Below are positions 52,201 to 63,956 of a stretch of DNA of 64,000 bases, one piece after another. The notes beneath the pieces were generated by a model. That model was not told the origin of the DNA. It ran no database searches and saw only the letters and a list, made by a program, of their open reading frames with translations. The DNA is from Pholis gunnellus (Eukaryota > Chordata > Actinopteri > Perciformes > Pholidae): positions 16,614,121 through 16,678,120 of the forward strand of contig OU342808.1 of NCBI GenBank assembly GCA_910591455.2, read 5' to 3'. The first letter of the stretch is position 1. Each line of letters opens with the position of its first letter. The translations under genes and the position numbers were made by a program.

Positions 52201-52734
52201 GGCCTTTAGGCCTGTTAGCTCTGCCGTTAGCGTGCGAAGCTCGCTCACGTCTAACGACAAATGTCATAAAAAGTAAACGTTATGGTAACAAACCAGATGA
52301 ACGACAACCTATCAACTAATATAGCAAACTATTCTAATGGAAAAAATGGCCACCTATTCGATACAGAAAACAAAGACAAAACAAAACAAAAGGCAGCTTA
52401 CGCTGGCTTCCTGTAAAATATTAACTTCCTTGTTCACACCATTCTTCTTCGTTGCTTCAATAAGCTGCAGTCTAAGCGCGAGAGGCGACCAGTGCTCCCA
52501 CCTACTGATTATACAGCTAAACAACAGCTTTAAGTACGCTATTCTACATTATAAACCTAACAATTTGTATTGCGATTATGTGAAAGCATACTATTTTATA
52601 AGTCACATACTTAAAGGTGGAGGGAATTAGTGCTTTTTGATGGGTTAGCGCCACCGTGTGGACCTTTCTAACGTTTTTTTTATTTGAGCTTTTAACTGCT
52701 GAACCTTAAGGTCTAAAATCAACTTTGCTGTTAA

Positions 52735-53160
52735 AAATATAAACATAAAAAATTGTCATAGTATAGTATGCCATGGGAAATAATCATTTACAATGTCATT
52801 ATAAATGTAATAAAATATTATAGTATAATATGCCATAAAAATGTAATTAAAATATCATAGTATACTATGCCAAACTATCACATTATTTCATATAAAGGTG
52901 TTGTAGCTCAATGAAAAACGGTATTGTTAATTATCATGACATACTAAACTAAGACATGTTGTACACTTTATGCCATACTACACTATGACATATTTATGGC
53001 ATTCTATACTGTATTTTAATAAAATGTTATGGCATATTGCACAATGATTTTTTTTCTCCGCATGCTATATTTTTACATTTTAATGTACTATGATATGACT
53101 TTTTAAAATATAATTTCATTGCATACCACATACTAAACTATGATATAGTATGACTTTTGT
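52735..53160. repeat. AT-rich degenerate palindromic repeat cluster
   Basis: Words such as CATAGTATAGTATGCCAT, TATAGTATAATATGCCATAA, CATAGTATACTATGCCAAAC, TATGCCATACTACACTATGACA and ACTATGATATAGTATGACTT recur in both orientations every 30-90 bases. It looks like a decayed satellite-like or palindromic mobile sequence between the divergent tmem127 and ciao1 promoters. Confidence 0.65.
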
Positions 53161-53546
53161 ATGACGTCTACAACAACAACTACTACTAGAAGACATTTCA
53201 GTCACAAAGGAAGGTCACTTTCTCTTTACTGAATGTGGCCCCTGTTTAGAAAAGCTGTACTGTGTACTTCATCAGGATGCCACAGTCAGACACTTCTCAT
53301 TACATGCAAATAAAATCAAAAAGACACGCAAAGCTGCTCCCCGTAAACTACACACATTGTATAAAGACAATAATGAACACACTCACAAATGTTTTTTCCC
53401 GTACAGCCCCATACAGTACAGTATGAGTGGGTAATAACAAAGTTATGTTTTTAGTGTACCAGGGAAGGTATATTCAGACCTAGAATGCACAGAGGGTAAA
53501 AAGATGTAATGCACTTTATTTATAGATAAAGGCTAAGAACATGCTG

Positions 53547-53549
<3 letters not shown>

Positions 53550-53600
<51 letters not shown>

Positions 53601-53613
53601 CTGTATATATATT
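53550..53613. repeat. (TA)n microsatellite
   Basis: Roughly 30 TA units with two small interruptions. It is likely to be unstable and hard to assemble. Confidence 0.95.
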
Positions 53614-53902
53614 ACAGACGGATGTAATCATGCAGGACCAAAAGACAATAAACTAATCATTAAATAAAATAATCAATATTTGGTACAATATTTTGTTATT
53701 TTGAGACGACAATCACCAAAAATAATAGATTTTTCCATGTTTGATGCTGAAAGCAATGATAATCCATGTAATGTATTATATATTTATGATATATTAACAT
53801 AACACGCAAAATAAACCTGTCAAGTGAAGCAAACTTGTTGTGTTTTCTCAGAAAAACAGGTTTACGATAGTGGATATAGGATCTAATCTCTGATCGCCTC
53901 CG

Positions 53903-53976
53903 CAGAAGGTGGCGGTAATGCACCTAAATACGCTGGTAGTCGACCGCTTTTAAAACCACAAAAGAAGAAGAAGAAA
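53903..53976 (+). repeat. Recurring teleost element ending in (AGA)n, upstream of ciao1
   Basis: The block begins GGTGGCGGTAATGCACCT, has a middle GCTGGTAGTCGACCGC that pairs partly with the start, and ends ACAAAAGAAGAAGAAGAA. I recall closely similar blocks in many fish promoters and intergenic regions, so I treat it as a dispersed element. Its family is not known to me. Confidence 0.5.
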
Positions 53977-53981
53977 CAAGC

Positions 53982-54018
53982 AAAGATGGCGGCGTTTCCG
54001 ACATGGTTGTTTTTGTGA
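53982..54018 (+). promoter_or_regulatory. YY1-like motif and upstream ORF at the ciao1 5' end
   Basis: AAAGATGGCGGC matches the YY1 consensus often found just downstream of transcription starts of housekeeping genes. The ATG inside it (53986) has a good context and opens an eleven-codon frame (MAAFPTWLFL, then TGA). If transcription starts upstream, this is a uORF about 280 bases before the ciao1 start. Confidence 0.5.
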
Positions 54019-54251
54019 ACTTTTGTACTTTGTTCCTTGCTGCAACTACATTCCTTTGCAATTTGTCTTCAAGTTGACACATCGCTGTTGATCAGCACAG
54101 AAGCGCTGCATGTCTGAACGGGTCGTTGTGACACAGCGTCTTGGTGTCCGTTAAATTAACTGATCTCTCTCACGTCCGTTAACTGTTAACTGTCAGCGGT
54201 GACGGAAATAAGAAGACGGTGACAGACGGGCTCAGAAACTGGAATAACGAT

Positions 54252-54287
54252 TCTATATCTATATCTATATCTATAGATATATATATT
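54252..54287. repeat. (CTATAT)n microsatellite in the ciao1 5' UTR
   Basis: Four TCTATA-type hexamer units followed by the palindrome ATATCTATAGATAT and a TATATATT tail. It lies directly before the ciao1 ATG and stays open in frame with it (see findings). Confidence 0.85.
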
Positions 54288-54299
54288 GGCAGCTCCGAC

Positions 54300-56741
54300 A
54301 TGAAGCAGGATCTGACCCTGGTTCAGAGGCTGAACGCACACCCGGACTCCCGATGCTGGTTCGTCAGCTGGAGCCCAACCGGGACGCTGCTGGCCTCATG
54401 TGGGGGCGACAAGGCCATCCGGATATGGGGACGAGAGGGTGAGTTTACAACTAAATAAACAGTGAGTTGAGTTGATACAAATCCAATAGTATCGCAATTT
54501 ATTGATTAAAACTAATAGTCAAATAACATAGTAAAAAAAATTCCATTGCACATGAACGTTAAAGGAAGTAAAGTTGATGTCATTGCTCTTATGTTTAAGT
54601 TATATTCTTGAAGTTATATAGAATTACACGACTTCTTACTAGTTTGCCTTCACTCCCTGCATTCCCCCTCTTGGGGCTGATCAGAAAAAGTATAATAAAG
54701 GTGATGTTTTATGTTTCTATCATCCACTTTACTTAATAATCTTCTACTTCTATTATGAGTAAATCAAACTTTAAATACTGCTATGTGCGTTTTGTATATA
54801 GTTCTTTGGAGACATTGACTTGTTATTCAGGGGATATAAATCAAATCTAATAATCTAAATGACCTGTCATTGGTACAGGTTAGAGTTTGGTGATATGGAT
54901 TAAATCCTCTATGTGTTTATGTATCGAGTTTCTGGAAAATGTAATAGAGCAACCATTTGTTGGATGAAATAACCAGAGGGGAACTTCTGTTTGGGCTAAT
55001 CCAGTACTTTAAAAATCCAAATCACGTCATCACATGGATGCACAGATCCTGTAAATCCATAAAGCGGTCTTGCTCACTGATTTTTATCTGCCTCCATATA
55101 AACAGTATGACTTCTCTCTTTACAGGTGACTCTTGGATATGTAAGAGTGTGCTTCAGGACGGACACCAGCGCACCGTGAGGAGAGTGGCCTGGTCTCCCT
55201 GTGGGAACTATCTGGCCTCTGCCAGCTTCGATGCAACCACTTGTATCTGGAAGAAGAAGAACGACGAGTTTGAGGTTAGATGATATATTTAATCTTCACT
55301 TTTGAATATGCTGCACCCTCGTAGATTTTACCCAGAGTTTCACCCTGTCTTCTAGAGTTTGACCGTGTTAGAGGGACATGAAAATGAGGTCAAGTCTGTG
55401 GCGTGGGCGCCTTCAGGGAATCTGCTGGCAACATGTAGCCGAGACAAGAGCGTCTGGGTCTGGGAAGGTTTGTGTTAAACTACGCTCAGATGCAAGGCAT
55501 GAAAAGCAAACCTAGTGCTCTGTGCCTCTTCTCATGTCGATGTAAATGACTCTCCCTTTGCGTTTCACAGTGGATGAAGAAGATGAGTACGAGTGTGTTA
55601 CCGTTGTGAACTCTCACACACAAGACGTCAAGAATATTGTGTGGCACCCGACACAGGAGGTAGGTTACCCTCTGCTCTGTGCGCCTGAATGATTTCTCAA
55701 TATGTCGCGCCGTTATCTGACTGTGTATTTGTTCATATGTTCATACAGCTCCTCGCTTCAGCCAGCTACGACAACAACGTTTGCATTTACAAGGAAGAGG
55801 ATGATGACTGGGAGTGCCGGGCCACCTTGCAGGGACACACATCCACAGTCTGGAGTTTGGCTTTTGACGCCACTGGACAGAGGCTGGCCTCCTGCAGCGA
55901 CGACCGCACCGTGAAGATTTGGAAAGAGTTTCCTCTTGAAAGTGGTACTAAGCATTAGTCTCATTATAAAATGCTTCATCCAATCAATGACTAAACTACA
56001 TTTTATGTAGATTTGACATTTTTTCCAACACATGACTAAAATCATGTGGTTTAGTTTGTCAGAAATTAAATTGACAAAGTTTATACAACCCTAACTTCAC
56101 TACTTTTTGTCAAAGTGGACAGATGCTGGTGGACTGTCTTGTTCTCAAACTGTTTTTGTTTCCTGCTCTGCTTGTTGAACAGGAGACTTATCGTGGAAGT
56201 GTGTTTGCACTCTGTCTGGGTATCATGGACGAACAGTGTATGATGTCTCCTGGTAAGAAATCCAATTTGTATATATTGTTTGGGCATAATGCACTCTGAG
56301 CCGTTTGTACCCTCGGGTTGTTGAGATCAGTCTGCTTGTCCATTAAGATGAACTCATCGCCACATTCTCTGCCCCTTCATGGAATACTATACATCTATTT
56401 ATCCATATTTGATGTGGCATGATACCAGTTAATTGATCTCATTGTCACACGTCTGCACGCGTTAGTCATCTTATTCGATCAAACTGCAACGTTTATCCTT
56501 GTTCAGGTGTCGGCTGACTGGCGCCCTGGCTACTGCCTGTGGCGACGATGCGGTGCGAGTGTTCAAGGAGGACGAGACGGCCGATCCGAACCAGCCCGTG
56601 TTCTCGCTGTCTGCTCAGGCGACCAAAGCTCACAGCCAGGACGTCAACTGTGTCGCCTGGAACCCAAAGGAGGCGGGACTCCTGGCCTCCTGCAGCGACG
56701 ACGGCGAGATCACCATCTGGAGGTTCCAAGACGAAGACTGA
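54300..56741 (+). CDS. ciao1: Cytosolic iron-sulfur assembly component 1 (WD40 protein)
   Basis: Seven exons in agreeing phase (54300-54438, 55126-55274, 55356-55467, 55571-55659, 55749-55944, 56183-56252, 56507-56741) encode 329 residues. CIAO1 is the WD40 scaffold of the CIA targeting complex, which hands Fe-S clusters to cytosolic and nuclear apoproteins with MMS19 and CIAO2B. Seven blade signatures are visible in order: LASCGGDKAIRIW, LASASFDATTCIW, LATCSRDKSVWVW, LASASYDNNVCIY, LASCSDDRTVKIW, LATACGDDAVRVF and LASCSDDGEITIW. The start chosen is MKQDLTLVQRLNAH, the family N-terminus, although an in-frame ATG lies 27 codons upstream at 54219. The gene converges with snrnp200; about 760 bases separate the two stop codons. 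Confidence 0.97.
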
Positions 56742-57504
56742 ACACAACGGGCCTCTCACTGAACAAGACGTTATAGCGAGCACCACTGGGGACTGTGCGG
56801 TCCAGAGGTCAACGCAGAAATATTGTTCATTCAGCTTTTCTAGATAGCTCGGCAGGATTCAGCTTGATGTTACGGTGCATAAACATGTCTAAACTGAATG
56901 CTTCTCTTTTGTTCTGTAAGTCTACATATTTCTTTTCAAGAGCTCGACATTGATGTTTATATAAAAAAAACATAAAACAATTGTGTGCCTTCTCTTTATT
57001 GCAAAAAAATATTCCAGACATACTAAAAACATTTAGACCAGTTCAAGAATTTGATTTTAAAACAACAAAAAAAGTCCAAAAATATAACTTGACAGCTTTG
57101 TATTTAAAAACCCAATCTAGAATCAGAGCATCACTAACTTAATAGGGCAGACCTTGTTTATCAAATGTCAGTGAGAACTGAAAGTAGATCACGGAGTACA
57201 AAGTTATACAGACCTGTACGCTCAGATCGGGGTTTCAGTGAGCATTTGTTGCCATGTATGATTAAATTAACTAACTGAATCCTGTACACTATTTCTGGAC
57301 TGGTGTACATCACTTAGGTGATTTCAAATGAGACAACTGCACTTAACAATAAAAGTACTTATTTTCACGAGGGTAAAGATGACATGCTAACAGAGAAAGT
57401 GAAGGGCCACATATCAGGCTGAATATCTACAGTAAAAAAAACAAAAACACCTACTGATCCCTCTCTTCAAACAATAATGCAGAATGCAAAACTCAAGTTA
57501 CTGA
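56742..57504. other. Convergent 3' ends of ciao1 and snrnp200
   Basis: The stretch holds the ciao1 3' UTR (plus strand) and the snrnp200 3' UTR (minus strand). TTTATT at 56994-56999 reads AATAAA on the minus strand, about 505 bases after the snrnp200 stop, and is its likely poly(A) signal. No canonical AATAAA for ciao1 is obvious. The two transcripts may overlap. No other gene is seen. Confidence 0.55.
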
Positions 57505-60500
57505 TTAGTCTGAGTCACTGTCTCCCTCGCTGTCAGCCTCCTTCACATCTGCGCTGAACTTGTACTCCTGATCACAGCCCATGTACGCGTCACTCATGAA
57601 GTACAGGGTGTAGTTATGAACTCCCATCGCCGGTGCAACAAAGTCCAGCTTGACCTGCAGAAGGGGGGACAAGATAAACAAAATGAGGCCCCTCAAGATA
57701 CGCGAAGAACACACAGACAGACTGACAGTGATTCCTCATTTTATAGTTCGAGATGTGACTCTCACTGACCTTTGCTTTCTGCTGGAGAGTCAGCCTCTTA
57801 ATAGAGATAAGGCTGTTAGACTTGGGGTCTCCGATCACCACCCACCAGCCCTCCTCACGTTTCTGTGACAATGACAAATATTTAGCAAAGAGTCGTTACA
57901 TGTCCAGGAAAAATAATAAGTATTTAAGACATTCTTGGACATGCAAAAACATAATGGCGTTTACCTGTGGGAAGAGAGGTGCGATGACGGGTCCGGTCAC
58001 CTCCTCCTCTCTCTCCAGCTGAACTTGAACCAGAACTGGACTGCCACTGTGAAGAAATATACATCAACAATTACTAAAAAAATAACGGGATGAAATACCA
58101 GCAGCTGTTACTAGACTTTAGGATATCTTCCTTGGCATTACTGCAAACAATGCTGCAGACAGAAACCATACATACCTCTTGATATTTTCCTTTTCTGCTA
58201 CTTCATAGGACAGCTCTATGTTGGGGTAGCGGTTAGAGAAGCGAGCCACGTCGGCCATCTGGGCGTCTGAAAGCTGCAGCAAAGCAGTTCTGTCTTCATC
58301 CTCCATCTCCATGATGTCAAAGATACTCTCCACCCCCTGAAGAACAGAGCAGGGATAAGACGGTCAGTGTCACGCACATGAGCAGCGGTTATGACTTAGT
58401 GTAACTACAGAACACTGGTGTACCTTATCTGTACAGCGCTTGATGTGCTCTGAGGTGAAGAAGGGCAGCTGTTTGAGGTACGAGTCCTTGGACCACATGG
58501 CCTGAGTGACCATCTGGGCCAGCTCCATAGCAGCCAGTGCAGGACTCAGCCAGCCGTTACTGGACAGCACATCAACGCAGGCCTGGATCAGACGAACCGC
58601 CTACAAAACACAACACACGGGTTGAATATACACACAGGAATCCTGAAATGTAACAGTTTCCTCCCACTCAGTGCCACAATCTCCATGAACCTGTACCTTG
58701 CTCAGGATATCCTCTGTGTCCGACTGCAGCTCAGCGCTCAGCTGCATCCTGGAGAGGTGGGCTTGCAGCAGCAGGTTTGTCTTCACGTGGGGGTCGTTGA
58801 ACTTGGGGTTGTTCAGTTTGTGGGGCACTTTCTGTGCCAACTGAAATACAAAAACAAGTTGTTCCAACACAAACATACTGACTTGGTAGAGAAGTGTTAG
58901 TGTGACTGTGAATGTGAAGACATTGTTAGCACATCGCAGTCTGTGATGTGCTAACAATGTCTGGTTCTGGTTGTTTACCTGTCGGAGAATTGCGTCCTCG
59001 TGATGTCTAATGGGAATGTTCTTGTATTCGGCAGCATTGGAGATGATCTCAATCAATCCGCGGATCTTTGTCTTGGCATTCAGGGACATGCTGAACAACT
59101 CTGCCAAACACAACCACACAGCAAGTCAGTCACGTGTTCATTCAACACATTTTATATACACAAAAGGATCTATGAGAGGCATAGAGATAGGCCATAACAG
59201 ATTTACAGCGAGTGTGATAGGACCGTTTTATTGGCACTAACCGATGGTGGTGTAGTTGATGTAGTAGTAGGCGGCGATCATGCCCAAATTGAGCGGTGCT
59301 ACGTCCATCTCATCCTCTATGCTGATGCACTTGGACTGCTCCAGGTCATGTAGCGTGTGTTCCACCAGCTCAGACAGGTGGTCTGACAGGTGACGATGGG
59401 ACATGCCTGACAAGGTAAGCACAAAAAGGCATTTCATCCAGTGTACGAAACACCATATTTATTCTGTATTTCAAAGCAGTCGGTTGCTTCTTAAACCAGA
59501 CAGGATGAGACTCACCTTGCAGGTTGTAGTAGTTGGGGTTCTGGGTCATGCGGCGGTAGAGGAATGTCCAAGTCAGGTAGTCCACAGCGTCCTGCTTGTT
59601 CTCCACAGTCTTGGTCACAATCTCGGCATTGAAGTGGTCATGGAGGCAGTGGTCCAAATGAGACTCCACCGGCAGCGGCTCATACAGGAACTTCTTGAAG
59701 AAGTCCTAACAAGAAAAGAAAGAGAAACCATTTTAGTTTGCTCTTACTGTCATCAATTGACAAGTCACTTTTTTAAAAACTGAGCAAGACAGAAACAGCA
59801 GGATCTCTCTCTACCTTCTTAGAGCCCTGACACATGATAACACAGCGTCCCTCATCATCCAGCATTGGCCTGTTCGCCTTGCCCACCATCTGGAGGACGT
59901 CGTATATGGGATAGTCCACATAACTAAAAGAAAGAGGGAAAACAGAAGCAGAATGTCAGTAACACAATACATATTCATGCATAGTACACACCTTTATGAG
60001 AGCATCGACTACTTACGCATGGATTTTGCCATTGTAGTACTGGGTGTCCATGACAATGACGAGGTGTGCGGAGATATTGATGCCCCAGCAGAGTGAACGA
60101 GAGGACACTACCACCTGAACAGCACCTGTAAAAAAAAAAGAACAAGAGATTACAATCATAATTATTTAGTCCTAAATCGATACCGACCAAGCAGAAAGTG
60201 CAGAGGGACTCGTACCTGAGTTGAAGAGCTGCTCCACTATTCTGCGTTCGGTTGCAGACAGGCCCTCGTGCAGGTAGCCCACGCCGTTGGCCAGAGTCTC
60301 TTTCAGAGTCAAGTCATTTATTTTCTCCAGGAATGGAGCAAGGTCTTTCTCAGTGCAATGCAAGAACCTACAGAGAGACAAACATGTGTTCTTTTGTCCG
60401 CAGTGTCGAGGTGTAATGGAAACATTAGCACAATCGCAGTCTATTCATCACATGTACAGTCTCATTGTTGTGACCGACCTCTGAGGAACCACGTCAGCGG

Positions 60501-63500
60501 CACAGAAAGTGAGGATGTCGATGGCTGTGAGACGAGTCTGTCTTCGGGATGGGACGAACACCACGGCTGGCTTGGAGGGAGAGTGCCTCATGATGGCGTG
60601 GTACACTGGCTTAGCCATGGACAGCAGGCGAGTATGAGTGTGACTCACATTGAAGCCCTAAAACAGACCAGACAAGTTAACAGCAAATCAGGAACCTGAA
60701 AGGAGTTTATGTCTTCTTGGCTGGCTGCACGATTCAGTACAACACAACTATTTATTTGTTGACTGGCACACAATTTACAGACCTGGATGTGCAGCTCCAG
60801 GGGCACCGGTCTGACGTTGGGGTGGAAGTTGAATGTGGCTGTGGTGCTGCAGCCCAGCCAGTGGGCCACATCTTTGGCGTTGGACAAAGATGAGCTGAGG
60901 GCCACGATACGGATGGGGCGCTCAATCTGAGAGGAGATGTACCTCATCCTGGAGCAGATGACCTCCAACACAGGCTAATGAAAAGAACCAAGGGAAGTTA
61001 GCATGATGCACATGATGACTATTGCAGTGCACGCCTAGTGTGTATGACATGACGTGTTTTGTTCTTACTCCGTTTTCTCCTCCGATGAGATGTGCCTCAT
61101 CCACAATGAAAAGGCTGACGTTCTGGACGTTTTTCCTCTGTTTCCAGCGGCGAGACAGGATGTCCCATTTGTCGGGGGTACTGACAATAATGTCACCTTT
61201 TCCCAGGAGCTTCAGATCTGTGCTAGTCTCTCCCGTCAGCAGCACCACCTTTTTGTTCAGGATGTCCTGGAACTTCTGGTGCCAGTCGACAAACACCTGA
61301 GTGACAGAAATTGACACATTTGTTTATATAATGGACGGAAAAATGAAGCAATGCTAGCTTTGATAGAAAGCTCACTTAAGTTCCCAATGACTTCATACCT
61401 GTTCGGCCAATGCTTCCATTGGGGTGATGTAGACGCAGCGACCTTCTGCGTTGTGCAGCAGCATCCTCAGAATAGCAAACTCGGCACAGATGGTCTTTCC
61501 ACTGCCCGTGGGAGCTCCAACAAACACGTTATCATCACTGTTGTACACAGCGTTGAACACTGGAGGAACAGAAACAATACAAGTCAAGTCAAGAAAACAG
61601 TGTGCTATGGACAGAGAGCCTCGGGGCACTCCTTCACCTGAAGAACCACAGAGTACGGTCTGTACCTTGTGTCTGAATGGGGTTGAAGAAGGGGAATTTG
61701 TTCTGGTAGAGAGCCTCGAAGGCAGAGTTCCTGAGAGCAGTGACGGGCAGCGGCTGCAGGTCCAGCAGTTCAGTAGGTGGGGGGTATTTCTCTGGTAGGA
61801 TCAGATGACGGAAGGACACTGGCAGCTGAGTCTCACAGGCTGAAAAGAGACAGACAAAATAAAGCAGTTAGTTGAAATGCTACCGTAAACATTGTGCGAA
61901 TTCTATAAACACACGTTTTAATGAAGAACTTACAGAGCCATCGGTCTGAGACCACGCGGATGAAGTACTGTGGAGGCAGAGGCTCGAACACCGGGACAAA
62001 GAAAGTCACCAGGTGTTCGTCTTGGGCGTACTTGGCTTTGAGCAGGAAGTACTCGTGGTGGAGGATGACCTCGCTGTCCACATCCTCAACCAGGATCCAG
62101 AAAGCCTCAGAAGACCCATGAATCTAAAGTGGGAAAAGTTAAGTGTGTCAGGAGGCTACGATACAGTTCAGTACATGCAGCACATGGTGGGTTTACTGAC
62201 TGACCTTGTCATCCCACTGGAAGTCAGGCGTGATGGTGAGCTCCACTTTCAGTGTAGAGCGGGTGATGGGCTGCAGATGGACAGCCAGGTCCAGTTTGGG
62301 GAACTGGTGGACGTATTTGTGGATGGTCTTCCCCATTTTTGGCATTCGGATCAGCTCACCTGAAAAACGTAACGCGTGACTTCTAATGACTTTCTAGACG
62401 GAGGAGGGAATTCAGAGAGCATGTTGTGGGGGAAAGGAAACTCACCAATCTCATTGTGGTTGAGGTCATAAAGACGCTCAAAGGGGAAGTTCTTCTTCTC
62501 TATCTTTTTGATCACTTCCTCTGGCAGCTTCTTGAACTGTCGCAGTGGAGACATCGACTGCCACCTGTGGAGAGAAGGGATACAGAACATCAGCGGCCTG
62601 CCTCTGCAAACAAAATACAGCATAAAAGGAGGAAAGAGTGACAGACTTACATTCTCTTGTCAATCATCTTGCACAGATTCATGGTCTTGTCTGTCAGTTG
62701 AGCCCAGCCTCTGTTGAGAACAATCTCAAATATGGCCCGCATTAACCTTCCAGCACTCTGCAAGGAAAATAATAAGGAAATAGAATTGAATCTAATGACG
62801 AGTCTATTTCAAAAACTGACAGTATCTTCAAAAAATGTTTATTTGCCAACTAGAAAAATGTGAGAAAACTGCAATTCGGAGATAAAAAAAAGAAAAGACG
62901 ATGACAAAAGTGGGTTCTGGCATACCTGTGTAACATACACCATGTCGGCCATGAGGGCAAAGCCTTCCAGTTTGAGTTGAGAGATGTACGCCTGGAGCAG
63001 CACGTTGATCTGAAAGGATGAGACACAAAATACAAGGAAACTGCTTTATTGGGATTTAATTCATGATTCTTAGTATCTGCACACCATAAAATACAGAAAC
63101 ACGAAGCCATGACCATCATCTTGAACTAATCTTACATATTAGCTGCCTGTGATGGCCTATCATAAGTAAATGACTCGACGTCAATGAGAGGAATGTTAAC
63201 TTGTTTGGAGACAAACACATTGTCCTACATTGTTAGCACTAGAATGACTACTTTGGTAAACAATTAAACGTATTTTATACAAACTGAACACGTGTTTAGG
63301 GATGCTACCTTAGCACTGGGCTCCTCAATGCTTTCCTTGACAGGAATGGGAACTCTTTCCAGCAGCTTCTGAAGTTCCAACTTCTCCTCCTAAAAGACAC
63401 AGAAACATATCAGCATTTCAATTGAGCACGTTAAATGGAGTTTTGTTGAGGGTTATAACTGAGTAACTACAAGTGACAACCATACCTCTCTCACAGTGAT

Positions 63501-63956
63501 GTTCCTGAACTCTGAGGAAAGTGAAAAGACTCTGAAGAGCTCAATCTCACTGAGAGTGGGCTTCAGCAGCTGGTTGTAAGTCTGAATGGAGTCATGAGTG
63601 ATGTAGAAGTGACTGGCAATGCGTCCAAGGTCTGTAACCTTCAGGAGAAGAGACACAAAATGTAAACATTAAAACTTTGATGTCAAACTCATCCCTAACT
63701 TACAGCATTGGCATTAGAAAATAAAAAACAAGAGATGATAATTGATAGATGTGCACACCTGGAAGCTGCCTGTCCTCTTGTCATATTTAACAAGACTGTT
63801 CTTGTCCAGGACATTGGCTGCTGTGTGCACCAGGTCCATCCTGCGTCTCTCCAGCAGGGGATCTGCACTCCGGTCATCGTGGGACACACCGTACAGGGTG
63901 GGGTTACGCAGCATGCGCACATACAGGTAGGTGTAACCGAGCCAGTTCACAGCGTC
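57505..63956 (-). CDS. snrnp200: U5 snRNP 200-kDa helicase (Brr2), C-terminal part
   Basis: Twenty-five minus-strand exons, first 63956-63759 and last 57654-57505, give 1224 residues in one frame; the 5' part lies beyond the window. SNRNP200/Brr2 is the spliceosomal helicase that unwinds U4/U6. Seen here in order: the winged-helix end of cassette 1 (NWLGYTYLYVRMLRNPTLYG), the first Sec63 unit (LGRIASHFYITHDSIQTYNQ through an Ig-like part), then cassette 2 with Walker A (GAPTGSGKTICAEFAILR), DEAH (FIVDEAHLIGGENG), LSSSLSNAKDVAHWLG, and a weak motif VI (QMVGKANRP), then the second Sec63 unit ending EADSEGDSDSD. The first, active helicase cassette is not in the window. Cassette 2 is a regulatory pseudo-helicase in this family, which fits its altered motifs. 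Middle exons include 61296-61069, 60974-60783 and 60657-60479. Confidence 0.97.
58919..58961 (-). other. Perfect hairpin in a short snrnp200 intron
   Basis: Within the 138-bp intron 58841-58978, GACATTGTTAGCACATC (58919-58935) and GATGTGCTAACAATGTC (58945-58961) are exact reverse complements with a 9-base loop (GCAGTCTGT). On the transcribed strand the hairpin begins 17 bases after the 5' splice site. Confidence 0.9.

Noticed and set aside
60368..60478. Possible box C/D snoRNA in an snrnp200 intron (GTGATGA on the minus strand)
   Set aside because: There is a box-C-like word but no D box (CTGA) or terminal stem at suitable distance.
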